A DNA stretch of 64,000 bases from Chloroflexota bacterium (GCA_021323855.1 JAJPKE010000010.1:151188-215187), one strand, 5' to 3'; counted from the stretch's first letter, positions 35,895 through 44,102 are shown. Notes: generated by a model not told the origin, from the sequence alone. Numbers and translations: made by a program.

Positions 35895-37601
35895 ATGACG
35901 ACCAGCACTACTATTGCCGCCACAAATGCCACAAATGCAACAAACGCTACGCGCACTGCAACCGTCAATATCGCTGAACTCTTGCGCGAACATGCCGCTG
36001 CTCATCCAGACCAGCCAGCAATCGTAGACACCTTTCGTGGCAACGAGCGCATTACTACCTTCGGCCAGCTCGAACGCACTGTGCAACAGGCGTCTGCACT
36101 CCTTTGGGAGACGGGATTGCGCGCGGGCGATACTGTGCTGGTGCTGCAACCGATGTCGGCGGAACTGTATAGTGTGCTGATCGCCCTCTTTCGCTCTGGT
36201 TTGGTCGCCATGCTGGTAGACCCGGCGGCGGGCAGGGAGCATGTAGAGCGTTGCTGCGCGCTGGCCCGGCCACGGGCGTTCATCGGCAGCAGCAAGGCGC
36301 ATCTGCTGCGTGCGTTCGTTCCCGCTTTACGCGCCATCCCGCGCCAGCTTGTCATCGGCGCGTATCCGTTCCCTGTTCCTGGCGCGATTCCCTGGTCGCG
36401 CGCTGCCAGCCTCGCGCCACGTGACACCATCGTCGCTGATGACTCTGATGCGCCTGCGCTGCTAACCTTCACCAGCGGCAGCACCGGCCAGCCAAAGGCG
36501 ATGCTGCGCAGCCACCGCTTCTTGCTGGCGCAGCATCGCATCCTGGCGCAGAACTTCCCTGGCCAGCAGGGTGAAATCAGCCTGACGACGCTGCCAGTCT
36601 TCGTGCTGGCAGACCTGGCGTCCGGCCTCACCAGCCTCATCGCGGCGGGCGACCTGCGCCATCCCGCGCGGATTGCGCCCGCGCCGGTGCTGGCGCAGCT
36701 ACGAAAGTACCGGCCAGTGCGTGCCAGCGCCTCGCCAGCTTTCTGGGAACGTATTGCTGCTTATTGTGAACATCACCACCAGGTATTGCCGGAGAGTCTG
36801 GAATCGCTCTATGCGGGCGGCGCGCCGGTCTTCCCGCCGCTGCTACAACGTCTTCAGGCAATTGCGCCACAGGCGCGGGTCGTCTCGGTTTATGGCTCAA
36901 CCGAGGCCGAACCCATCGCGCATATCGGTTATGGCGAGTGCCGCACTGGTGATATGGCTCAGATGCGCCTGGGTTGTGGTCTGCTGGCGGGCGCGCCGGT
37001 GCCAGAGATTCAGGCGCGGATACTGCGCAATCAATGGGGCACGGCCATCGGTTCATGTACGGCTGAGGAGTTCGCGGCACACTGTCTGCCGTTTGGTGAG
37101 CCGGGGGAAATCGTCGTCAGCGGTGAACATGTCTCCACTGGCTATCTGGATGGCGCAGGCGATGAGGAGACAAAGTTCACGGTAGATGGCGTCGTCTGGC
37201 ATCGCACTGGCGATATGGGCTATCTTGATGCGGCTGGACGGCTCTGGCTACTGGGGCGTTGCTCCGCGCAGATTCAGGATGCGCGTGGCACGCTCTATCC
37301 CTTCGCCGTCGAATGTGCGCTCTCCTGGGAGCCGAAGATACAGCGCGCGGCAGCAGTAGCCTATCGCGGTCGGCGCTTGCTCGTAATCGAAACGCGTGGG
37401 CGCCTATCGAGCAAGCGTATACACGCGCTGGTGGGATGGGCGGAGTTCGATGCTATCTGGCGCTGCCGCCATATTCCAGTAGATGCGCGGCACAACGCCA
37501 AGATTGATTACCCCGCGCTGCGCCGCCTGCTGGCAAAACGCGAAAAGCAGGTCCAGCGTCTAAGCGTTCGACGGACGACAAAGCCTGCCTCCGTAGGCTA
37601 G
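35895..37601 (+). CDS. AMP-forming acyl-CoA synthetase/ligase
   Basis: The protein has 568 residues, with GGGAG eight bases upstream. The ANL superfamily motifs are complete: A3 LLTFTSGSTGQPKAMLRSH (about 190), A5 SVYGSTEAEP, A7 WHRTGDMGYLD, A8 RCSAQIQ, and the A10 Lys in ARHNAKIDYPALRR (about 535). It would activate a carboxylic acid as adenylate and pass it to CoA or another acceptor, possibly supplying the GNAT enzyme. The N-terminus carries an Asn-Ala-Thr repeat encoded by 9-bp units. The last residues overlap a dispersed-repeat hairpin. It is the last gene of the operon. Confidence 0.9.
   Translation: MTTSTTIAATNATNATNATRTATVNIAELLREHAAAHPDQPAIVDTFRGNERITTFGQLERTVQQASALLWETGLRAGDTVLVLQPMSAELYSVLIALFRSGLVAMLVDPAAGREHVERCCALARPRAFIGSSKAHLLRAFVPALRAIPRQLVIGAYPFPVPGAIPWSRAASLAPRDTIVADDSDAPALLTFTSGSTGQPKAMLRSHRFLLAQHRILAQNFPGQQGEISLTTLPVFVLADLASGLTSLIAAGDLRHPARIAPAPVLAQLRKYRPVRASASPAFWERIAAYCEHHHQVLPESLESLYAGGAPVFPPLLQRLQAIAPQARVVSVYGSTEAEPIAHIGYGECRTGDMAQMRLGCGLLAGAPVPEIQARILRNQWGTAIGSCTAEEFAAHCLPFGEPGEIVVSGEHVSTGYLDGAGDEETKFTVDGVVWHRTGDMGYLDAAGRLWLLGRCSAQIQDARGTLYPFAVECALSWEPKIQRAAAVAYRGRRLLVIETRGRLSSKRIHALVGWAEFDAIWRCRHIPVDARHNAKIDYPALRRLLAKREKQVQRLSVRRTTKPASVG
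35919..35945. repeat. Three 9-bp units (gccacaaat-like) at the 5' end of the ligase gene
   Basis: Two perfect units and one diverged unit encode Ala-Thr-Asn repeats near the protein's N-terminus. It is the second in-frame 9-bp array in this operon. Confidence 0.75.
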
Positions 37602-37616
37602 GGACGAGCATCTGGC

Positions 37617-37656
37617 CTCCCCTCTCCTCGCGGGAGAGGGGCCGGGGGTGAGGTCT
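37617..37656 (+). repeat. REP-type hairpin repeat between convergent genes
   Basis: ctcccctctcc-tcgc-gggagaggggcc-gggggtgaggtct lies between the ligase stop and the tail of the minus-strand APH-like gene. It probably acts as a transcript-end stem for both. Confidence 0.85.
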
Positions 37657-38659
37657 ACGCCAGCGGCGCCACCAGCATCTCTGTATCGCCAAGTTCCACG
37701 CCCAGCGTATCGTGAATCCAGGTGAGCGCGCGTTCGATCTGCGCAAGGCGGGCGTCGCGTTCGTCGGCGGTCGCCTGTTTATCTTCTGCCAGCACGCTCA
37801 TCATCACGAAGCAGAAGCCGAGCGGCAGCACCGAGGCAAAGACCTGGATGCGCTCTTCGAGGGTGGTGTCCGGCGTATCGCGCATGCCGTTGAGGTAATC
37901 GGCAACGAAGCGCACATACTGGTTGGCGTCCAGGTCGCCGGAGAGCGCCGCCAGCCCCGCCGCGCGCGCGAACTCCATCGCCGGGTCGCCCTGGCCGAAA
38001 CCTTCCCACTCGGTGAGCATCAAGCGGCTGCCCGTTTTGAGGAGCGAGGCTGGCACCGGATTGCCGTGGCAGGGACGCCGCAGCACATTGCTCCAGAGGT
38101 CACGCCGCGCTTCAATGCGCGCGCCGACGATGGCGTGTAGCTTGGTGAGCGTCTCCATCAGCGGGTGATAGCGACCGGCGGTATAGGCGGCCTTGCAGGC
38201 TTCCCAGGAGGCTTGCGAACGTTGCCACCAGGTCATCGCGTCGGGACTCATGCTGGACGCCATCGGCGCGGCCTCGGCAGGCAGGTGATGCAGGGTAAGC
38301 AATAGGAAGAGCCAGCCCTGCACCTCCTCGTCGCTCATATGTGCGGTGCCCAGCGGTTCGCCAGTGGGCGCTTCGCTGATAACGATGGGACCGCCGAGCG
38401 TTGCGCCGCTTTCGTCCGCGCGCAGCAACGCCGGCGCCAGGCCCATATTGCCGCCCAGTTGCAGACCAGCAGTCTCACGCCTGGCGGCTTCCAGCGCCAC
38501 CGGATCGTAGCATTTCAGGATGCACTGAACCGCGCCCGACGAAACGCGAAACCGCTGGCCGGGAAAATCCGCCGGGTCGCGTTGAACGGAAATCTGGTCG
38601 CTCATATCGGGTAGCGGATGCTGTCGCAGATAGTCTGTGACCTGTGCTTCGCTGGTCAT
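37655..38659 (-). CDS. APH-fold phosphotransferase homologue with degenerate active site
   Basis: The protein has 334 residues. The overall pattern is of the aminoglycoside-phosphotransferase/choline-kinase fold: a C-lobe with PCHGNPVPASLL (about 197-207) then LMLTEWEGFGQGDPAMEFARAA. In active enzymes the first motif reads HGD....N and the second has Asp. Here Asp is Asn200, Asn is Ser205, and the metal-binding Asp is Glu. It is therefore likely a pseudokinase or uses altered chemistry. The ATG is preceded by a short untranslated region. It faces the lipid-like operon tail to tail. Confidence 0.78.
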   Translation of the reverse strand: MTSEAQVTDYLRQHPLPDMSDQISVQRDPADFPGQRFRVSSGAVQCILKCYDPVALEAARRETAGLQLGGNMGLAPALLRADESGATLGGPIVISEAPTGEPLGTAHMSDEEVQGWLFLLLTLHHLPAEAAPMASSMSPDAMTWWQRSQASWEACKAAYTAGRYHPLMETLTKLHAIVGARIEARRDLWSNVLRRPCHGNPVPASLLKTGSRLMLTEWEGFGQGDPAMEFARAAGLAALSGDLDANQYVRFVADYLNGMRDTPDTTLEERIQVFASVLPLGFCFVMMSVLAEDKQATADERDARLAQIERALTWIHDTLGVELGDTEMLVAPLA

Positions 38660-38845
38660 GCCTACGATCCTCCTGACAGGATATAAATGAGAACGTGAGT
38701 GATGAGCGCGATGAGTGCGTTTGTTGGCAACGATACCACATCCGGCGGCGTTTGGCAGCAGGTATTGTGGGCAACTGCTTCTCGTTCAGTGCAGGGATGT
38801 CATGAGTGAAAGACATAAGATGGGCATAAGAAGGGCATGCGAAAG

Positions 38846-38897
38846 GGCGCGCACCTGGCATATGTAGCATATGCCGCACGCGCCCCATCTTTTTGCT
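38846..38897. terminator. Long palindromic hairpin, probable terminator
   Basis: GGGCGCG pairs with CGCGCCC, enclosing GGCATATG-TAG-CATATGCC. A run of five T follows on the plus strand. It sits 40 bases beyond the stop of the minus-strand gene at 38936, so it most likely ends that transcript despite the T-run being on the other side. Confidence 0.5.
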
Positions 38898-38935
38898 CGC
38901 TCATTCAGCCCTTCAGCCTTGCCGCAAGCTACAAG

Positions 38936-39307
38936 CTAGTTGACCCACTCGTCGCTGTTGGCGTCGCGCAGGCGAATCGTTGCATTAGCCGGTCGTGCGG
39001 CCCGCTGCTGCAATGTCACCTTCTTGCCTGCGCTGCTATCTTCGCGCCCGACATAGGAGGGCAGCAGCAGCACGGCGAAAATGAAGACGCCGAAGCCGAT
39101 GACCACTTCCTGCCATTGCAGCGTGGGATGTTGGAGGCGGAACGCTTTGCCCAGGACGATGCCGACCGACACTGCCAGGCTTACGACGCCCGCCAGGATG
39201 CGGACAAGGGCAACCATCGCCTGCTTGCGTCTGACGGCGGCGATGCTGAAATTGATGATGGCCGCGATAATGCCGAGGGCCACAATGGCATACCAGATTG
39301 GGGTCAC
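38936..39307 (-). CDS. Small multi-helix membrane protein, unknown
   Basis: This 123-residue protein starts at GTG with AGGAG seven bases upstream. There are three hydrophobic segments (MTPIWYAIVALGIIAAIINF; VRILAGVVSLAVSVGIVLG; VVIGFGVFIFAVLLLP), then a ~40-residue charged cytoplasmic-type tail. I recognise no family. It stands between the APH-like gene and a 390-base gene-free stretch. The ribosome binding site, hydrophobic pattern and following hairpin support a real gene. Confidence 0.7.
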   Translation of the reverse strand: MTPIWYAIVALGIIAAIINFSIAAVRRKQAMVALVRILAGVVSLAVSVGIVLGKAFRLQHPTLQWQEVVIGFGVFIFAVLLLPSYVGREDSSAGKKVTLQQRAARPANATIRLRDANSDEWVN

Positions 39308-39697
39308 GGCTCGCTCCTCTCGATGGTATCTGGTTGCGCTGCTCTTACCTATAGAGACTGGCAGAGATCGTACAGAGAACGTCTAGACTGCACAGTTAGT
39401 AGAACGCACAACGTCCTGGGTTGTAGCAGCGAATCGCCGCTTTTGGATGAACTTTCTCAAGAGACGCGCGGCGATAGCTCTGCCTCCGTGTGTTCGCTTG
39501 TCGAGTCTACCATAGAACGGGTTCCACTGGCGAGAAATCCCGCCGGAAGATAGGACTTCTAGGGGGTGGAACTCAGCGCTGATAAGCCGTTATGCCCAGG
39601 ACGCTTGTCTCACACGATACAATGCCAAAGGCGTTCTGAGGAGACCACCATATAGAGTAGTGAATTACCCGTGCAAATATTTGAGGAGCAGACCTCG
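39308..39697. other. Gene-free stretch
   Basis: These 390 bases contain no convincing ORF on either strand and no copy of the two repeat families. TACAAT at 39618-39623 could be a -10 box for the following gene pair, but no -35 fits. Nothing else was seen. Confidence 0.6.
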
Positions 39698-39991
39698 ATG
39701 CCCCATTATTCCTGGCTTCCCATGTTTATGCAGGAGTTCAAGCGTTTATCCGCTGAACAGCAACAAGCATTTTTGGATGCAGTGAGGCGCTATATCATCG
39801 CGCCATTGCTCTCTGGTGGTCAACCACCATCGAATATCTTTCACAAGATGAGTGGCTATGACATATATGAGTTCCGTTGGGATAAAAGCGGGCGCTTTCG
39901 TGCAACATGCCGCCTTTTCGTGAACACTGCCGGTGAGACAGAAATTGAGTGGCGGCGTATTGGCGGCCACGAAATCTATCAGCGTCCATAG
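39698..39991 (+). CDS. RelE/HigB-like toxin candidate
   Basis: The protein has ~97 residues from ATG 39698 (GAGGAG about nine bases upstream; GTG 39671 is an alternative). The helical N-terminus FKRLSAEQQQAFLDAV precedes a strand-rich part: YDIYEFRWDKSGRFRATCRL and TEIEWRRIGGHEIYQRP. This resembles the compact RelE/ParE fold of mRNA interferases, in which Arg and a terminal His-Tyr are typical. A small antitoxin-like gene follows after 44 bases, in the toxin-first order of HigBA. The pairing is inference, and a cytoplasmic role in stress response is possible. Confidence 0.65.
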   Translation: MPHYSWLPMFMQEFKRLSAEQQQAFLDAVRRYIIAPLLSGGQPPSNIFHKMSGYDIYEFRWDKSGRFRATCRLFVNTAGETEIEWRRIGGHEIYQRP

Positions 39992-40035
39992 TATACTTTG
40001 AGAGATTCCATGAAATCTATAGAAAGGGGCAGCAG

Positions 40036-40260
40036 ATGATGATCCAGCTTTCAGATCATGCCTACGAGGTTTTAAAGCAGGTAGCCTCATGGCGCGATAC
40101 CACGCCTGAAGCATTGTTGGAGTCTCTTGTCATTGAGCAACTCCCAGTTGGTTTTGCCCGTGATGAAACCGAGTTTTTCCACGCCCTCGGCTTCGACGAC
40201 TCTGAGATTGCCGCCTCAACTGAACGCATGAAGCAATTGCCGGATACCCCAAACTGGTAG
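40036..40260 (+). CDS. Antitoxin-like small protein
   Basis: The protein has 74 residues with AAAGGGG about six bases before ATG 40036. It begins MMIQLSDHAYEVLKQVASWRD followed by TTPEALLESLVIEQL, resembling a ribbon-helix-helix or a short dimerising helical segment. The acidic second half would bind a basic toxin. Its place just after the RelE-like gene suggests an antitoxin. It is too short for a firm family call. Confidence 0.6.
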   Translation: MMIQLSDHAYEVLKQVASWRDTTPEALLESLVIEQLPVGFARDETEFFHALGFDDSEIAASTERMKQLPDTPNW

Positions 40261-40291
40261 GCATTGTGCAAAGGAATGGTATAGTTCAGCC

Positions 40292-40777
40292 ATGATAGTG
40301 CTTGCGCTCGATGTCGGCTCTATGCGCATCGGCGTGGCAACGAGCGATGAGAGCGAGTTGCTCGCCACGCCGCATAGCATCATCCAGCGCCGCAACACCA
40401 AGAGCGCGCTCGCCGCTGTCGCGCAACTCATCGAGCAGACGCAGGCAGGTCTGGTAGTTGTCGGGTTGCCCGTCAGCTTCGATGGACAACTTCACGCCCA
40501 GGCGGAGGCGGTGCAATCGTTTGCAGAGAAGCTGCGGCGGCGCATCCGCGTACCGTTGGTCTACGCCGATGAGACGCTGTCGTCGGTGCGCGCCGAAGAG
40601 ATGCTGCGCGCCTCCGGCATGCGCCCGGAGCGCATCCGTGAGCGATTGGATGCAGCGGCGGCAGCGGTGATCTTACAGGAGTATCTGGACCATCGGCGAC
40701 CAGCGGCGCCAGAACCCACGACCGATAGTACAAATGGGGCGACAGAGATAGCGAAATCGCATGACCAGGATGTTTGA
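40292..40777 (+). CDS. ruvX: RuvX/YqgF-type Holliday-junction resolvase or pre-16S rRNA nuclease
   Basis: The protein has 161 residues. The RNase-H-like fold has LALDVGSMRIGVATSD (first catalytic Asp), VGLPVSFDG, and YADETLSSVRAEEML (second Asp and Glu), ending with AAAAVILQEYLD. YqgF processes 16S rRNA 5' ends in E. coli and is also named RuvX. It is directly followed by mltG after 35 bases, an arrangement common in many bacteria. The ~20-residue C-terminal extension is unconserved. Confidence 0.93.
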   Translation: MIVLALDVGSMRIGVATSDESELLATPHSIIQRRNTKSALAAVAQLIEQTQAGLVVVGLPVSFDGQLHAQAEAVQSFAEKLRRRIRVPLVYADETLSSVRAEEMLRASGMRPERIRERLDAAAAAVILQEYLDHRRPAAPEPTTDSTNGATEIAKSHDQDV

Positions 40778-40812
40778 TAGTAGATACTGGAAGTTGAGGA
40801 GGAACGGGGCGG

Positions 40813-42054
40813 ATGAAGAAAGCTGGACTCGTCATCACAATTATCCTGGCGCTGCTGGCGCTGGGCGTGGGTTTCGCTGGTACGACGGCGGCGCTCTATA
40901 TCACGCAGCCGGCGTCTAGCAATACGACGACGGTGCGTTTTGTCGTCAGCAGCGGCGACACGACCAATACCGTCGCGCAGCATTTACAAGACGATGGGCT
41001 GATTCGTAACGCGCTGGCCTTCCGGCTCTACGCGCGTTTCAAGCATCTGGACACCGGCATCGAGCCGGGAGTCTACCTGCTCAATCCCTCGATGACGATG
41101 GGCCAGATCATCACCACACTCCAGCATGGCAAGCCAGATGAACAGTTGGCCGGCGTGCCAGATGGGCTGCGTGTGGCGCAGTATGCGCAATACTTCACCA
41201 GCCTGCCGAACTTCAACGCCAACGACTTCAACACCATTGTCAAAACGGGCGTGCTGCCAGACGGCACAAAGCTCTGGCAGAAATATTGGTTCGTAGAGCA
41301 GCCGCAGAAGAACATCGTTGACGCGCTCGAAGGCTATCTCTATCCCGACCACTACTACTTCGACGCCAACGCCACGGCCACCGATGTCGTGGAGAAGATG
41401 CTGCTGGCCTTTGCCGCCCACTTCTGCCCCGGACCAGATAGCAACCCTGCCCAGTACACCGACACCAATGCGGATTGCAAGGCGCACGCGCTGACCATCG
41501 GCAACACCAACATCTTCGCGGCGATGGAGCAGAAATATTACACGAACAACGATACCCAGGCGATCTACGATGCGCTAACGCTCGGCTCCATCGTGCAGCG
41601 CGAAATCCTCAAAATCTCCGATGCGCAGGGGGTAACGGACGTGTATTACAACCGCTACCTCAACATCATTCACCATTTGCCTTCGGGTCTGACAACCGAT
41701 GTGGGCGATAGGTTGCAGGCCGATCCAACTGTGGAGTATGCGCGTGATACTGACAACCCGCCGAAGGTCGGGCAAGCCTGGTGGACACCGTTGAATGATA
41801 CGAGTGTCAGTGGGAACAGCCCCTACAACACCTATACGCAAAATGGCCTCCCGCCCGGCCCAATAGCCGCTCCGAACTGGACAGTATTGCAGGCAGCCGC
41901 CGACCCGAACCCCAGCGGCTCATCGCCGTACTTCTATTTCCTGAGCGATTCTTGCGGCAACACGCACTACGCCAGGAACAATCAAGACTTCAACAACCTC
42001 AAGACGAAGTATCTCAACGGCAGCAAGACCTGCTCAACGTCCATTGACAGCTAG
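40813..42054 (+). CDS. mltG: MltG endolytic transglycosylase
   Basis: The protein has 413 residues. A basic N-terminus and one membrane helix (LVITIILALLALGVGFAGTT) precede a LysM-like segment (VVSSGDTTNTVAQHLQDDGLI) and the YceG domain. The catalytic Glu lies in GSIVQREILKISDAQGVTDV, and the C-terminal SPYNTYTQNGLPPGPIAAPN is highly conserved. It cuts nascent glycan strands at the membrane and so sets their length. A ~60-residue insert rich in Cys and Asn (CPGPDSNPAQYTDTNADC) before the catalytic region is unusual and could be a disulfide loop. Confidence 0.94.
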   Translation: MKKAGLVITIILALLALGVGFAGTTAALYITQPASSNTTTVRFVVSSGDTTNTVAQHLQDDGLIRNALAFRLYARFKHLDTGIEPGVYLLNPSMTMGQIITTLQHGKPDEQLAGVPDGLRVAQYAQYFTSLPNFNANDFNTIVKTGVLPDGTKLWQKYWFVEQPQKNIVDALEGYLYPDHYYFDANATATDVVEKMLLAFAAHFCPGPDSNPAQYTDTNADCKAHALTIGNTNIFAAMEQKYYTNNDTQAIYDALTLGSIVQREILKISDAQGVTDVYYNRYLNIIHHLPSGLTTDVGDRLQADPTVEYARDTDNPPKVGQAWWTPLNDTSVSGNSPYNTYTQNGLPPGPIAAPNWTVLQAAADPNPSGSSPYFYFLSDSCGNTHYARNNQDFNNLKTKYLNGSKTCSTSIDS

Positions 42055-42410
42055 CACGATAGCTTTGTCGGCTGCCAGGGTAGGTCGCAGTACCAGCCTG
42101 GAAATCGCCGAACGTTGTAACGTGTAGAGTCAACAGTTGGGTAAGGTTGCTTTCGCGGCAGTTTGCAGCAGGAGCAAGTTCTCGCGGCTCTAAAGAGCCG
42201 ACGCAAGTGACGGATTGACTGAAGTCCAGCCGCGAGGCAGCGCATGCTATCGGGGCTTTAGCCTGCACCATTCGTGCGCCGGCTTTTCAAAGCCGCGAGA
42301 ACAGCCAGCATTTCTTAACACAACGTTAACACACGGCGCCGCTGGTATCCGCTATACTTGGCAGAGAACGCGCGGCGCAGGTAACAACATAAAAGGGGAT
42401 AGCGGCACGT
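42055..42410. other. Gene-free stretch with dispersed repeat and possible uppP promoter
   Basis: It holds the 'ggcttttcaaagcc' block at 42168-42304. Then TTAACA and a GTTAAC palindrome lie around 42315-42331, and TATACT at 42353-42358 is a likely -10 for uppP, 53 bases before its ATG. The -35 is unclear. Confidence 0.55.
42168..42304. repeat. Dispersed 'ggcttttcaaagcc' repeat, copy 2
   Basis: ctcgcggctctaaagagccg, then a 'gactgaagtcc' middle, then cggcttttcaaagccgcgag. The ends can pair over the whole block (tctcgcggct with agccgcgaga), giving one large cruciform. Confidence 0.85.
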
Positions 42411-43313
42411 ATGACGGAGATCATCCAGGTGGTGGTGCTGGGGTTGTTGCAGGGGGTGGCGGAGTTATTTCCCATCAGCAGTCTCGGCCATACGGTCATC
42501 ATTCCCGCATACCTGGGCTGGGGCAACCTCAACACCTCTGAGAGCTTCCTGCCCATCGTCGTGACCCTGCATCTGGGCACGGCACTGGCGCTGGTCGCTT
42601 TCTACTGGCGCGACTGGGCGGCGCTCGTTCGCGCCTTCTTCGTGACCTCGTTCAAGGGCCGTCTGGATGCAGATCCCCAGGGTAAGACCATCTGGCTGGT
42701 GATCGTCGGTTCCATTCCGGTCGGGTTGTTGGGCCTCTTTCTGCAGGGGCCGATCCAGGATGTCTTTTTCTCTTCGCCCTGGCCAGTGCTGCCTTCGGCG
42801 TTTCTCTTCCTCAACGGCGCAATTCTCCTATTAGGAGAACGCATGCGCCAGCAGGTTCAGCCTGCACCCTACGAACGCTACAAGCCGCAGCAGGTTGGCA
42901 TCAACGATCTCAGTTTCGTTCAGGCGGCGATTATTGGTGCGACACAAGCCCTGGCGCTGATCCCTGGCATCTCGCGCTCCGGTGTGACGATGGTGGCCTG
43001 CCTGCGCGCGAAGCTGAACCACGAAGATGCGTTGCGCTTCACGTTCCTGTTGGCGACGCCGGTAATTCTGGCGGCGGGACTGCTCAAGACGCCGGAACTC
43101 TTTGGGCATGGTGTGAGCCATACCACGCAGATCGCGGCGTTGCTTGGTGGGGCAGTCGCAGCACTAGCAGCCTATCTCAGCGTCAGGTTTCTGACGCGGT
43201 ATTTCCATATCGGTCGTCTGACGCCGTTTGCCTATTATTCGATGGGCGTTGGTCTCGTGTCGTTCCTGTTCTTCGCACCCCTGGCGCTTGGCTTGTTCAA
43301 GTTGCCGTGGTAA
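42411..43313 (+). CDS. uppP: Undecaprenyl-diphosphatase
   Basis: The protein has 300 residues with about eight membrane helices. UppP removes a phosphate from undecaprenyl diphosphate outside the membrane, recycling the carrier for cell-wall synthesis. The active-site motifs are GVAELFPISSLGHTVI and LIPGISRSGVTMVACL, both near the extracellular face. It lies in a cell-envelope group with mltG. An insert of charged residues between the two halves (MRQQVQPAPYERYKPQQVG) is cytoplasmic-loop-like. The start follows a good local context (aaaagggg about 12 bases upstream). Confidence 0.95.
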   Translation: MTEIIQVVVLGLLQGVAELFPISSLGHTVIIPAYLGWGNLNTSESFLPIVVTLHLGTALALVAFYWRDWAALVRAFFVTSFKGRLDADPQGKTIWLVIVGSIPVGLLGLFLQGPIQDVFFSSPWPVLPSAFLFLNGAILLLGERMRQQVQPAPYERYKPQQVGINDLSFVQAAIIGATQALALIPGISRSGVTMVACLRAKLNHEDALRFTFLLATPVILAAGLLKTPELFGHGVSHTTQIAALLGGAVAALAAYLSVRFLTRYFHIGRLTPFAYYSMGVGLVSFLFFAPLALGLFKLPW

Positions 43314-43345
43314 GTTCCACGTTTAGTGATTGGGAGAATACCTTT

Positions 43346-43543
43346 ATGCGTGCATTGCTCGTCGTCGTCGCAGTCGTTTGCCTCGCGCTCGCCGTTTTCT
43401 ACTTCATCCCTGGCCCTTATCATCCTCTCACCTTTAGCGGGACTCCTACTGGCAGGCATACGACACATACCATTGTATTCCTGGCGCTGGCGGTCCTTTC
43501 AGTGATCGCCTCGCGCTTCGTTGGCGCCTCGAAGCAGAGCTAG
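43346..43543 (+). CDS. Tiny membrane protein A with YHPL motif
   Basis: This 65-residue protein has GGGAG nine bases before ATG 43346. Two hydrophobic helices (LLVVVAVVCLALAVFYFIP and HTIVFLALAVLSVIASRFV) flank a loop with PGPYHPLTFSG and several His and Thr. It is followed 30 bases later by a clear paralogue. Both follow uppP closely and may be co-transcribed. I know no named family. Confidence 0.7.
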   Translation: MRALLVVVAVVCLALAVFYFIPGPYHPLTFSGTPTGRHTTHTIVFLALAVLSVIASRFVGASKQS

Positions 43544-43573
43544 CCAGCGGTTGAGAAAGAAAGGACGCTGCCG

Positions 43574-43792
43574 ATGAAAAATAGTAGTAACGGCACGTTC
43601 GTGTTGGCGATGATCGTAGCGCTGGTCTATGCGCTCATCGCCGGCTTCTATCTCGTGCCCGGCGTGTACCATCCGCTCTCGGACGATACCGTCATCCATA
43701 CCACGCCACACCTGACGCTGACGGCGATCTTCGGCGCGCTGGCCGTGCTGTCGCTGGTGCTTGCGCAACTCTCGCGTCCTCGTTCGCGCTAA
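43574..43792 (+). CDS. Tiny membrane protein B, paralogue of the preceding gene
   Basis: This 72-residue protein has the same plan as the 65-residue gene just upstream: helix, VPGVYHPLSDDT loop with HTTPH, then ALAVLSLVLAQL helix. Shared positions are Y-x-x-PG-x-YHPL and HT-x(3-5)-L-ALAVLS. Tandem paralogous small membrane proteins with a conserved extracytoplasmic-looking His-rich loop suggest a two-subunit or stoichiometric membrane element, with function unknown. Confidence 0.7.
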   Translation: MKNSSNGTFVLAMIVALVYALIAGFYLVPGVYHPLSDDTVIHTTPHLTLTAIFGALAVLSLVLAQLSRPRSR

Positions 43793-43795
43793 GGC

Positions 43796-43889
43796 CCCCA
43801 CCCCCGGCCCCTACCCCGTGCGCGGGAGAGGGGAGCGCAGAGACCTCACCCCGGCCTGCGGCCACCCCTCTCCCGCAAGGAGAGGGGAC
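43796..43889 (-). repeat. Two tandem reverse REP copies
   Basis: cccccacccccggcccc...ggagagggg followed by acctcaccccggcctgcggcc...ggagagggg, placed directly after the tiny membrane gene B. Confidence 0.8.
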
Positions 43890-44060
43890 CGTGGGGCAAA
43901 CGGTTGTGGCGAGAGGCGATGGGTTTATCCATACGAACGAGAAGCTGGCGAATGAATTCACGGCTGGATGGCGTGCCGCCGCCAAGTCCGCCTGCGCGGA
44001 CTTGGAATAGAAAATAGTTGGTCTCCCCTCACTCGCGCCCCATCACCCACCAACGCCCGC

Positions 44061-44102
44061 GCTCCCCGCTCCTCGCGGGAGAGGGGTAGGGGGTGAGGTC
44101 TC
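44061..44102 (+). repeat. REP-type hairpin repeat, forward copy
   Basis: ctccccgctcc-tcgc-gggagaggggt followed by agggggtgaggtct, with one mismatch in the stem. Confidence 0.8.

Noticed and set aside
38837..39553. 238-codon plus frame overlapping the small membrane protein gene at 38936
   Set aside because: The minus-strand gene has a binding site, GTG start and a convincing hydrophobic pattern; the plus frame has none.
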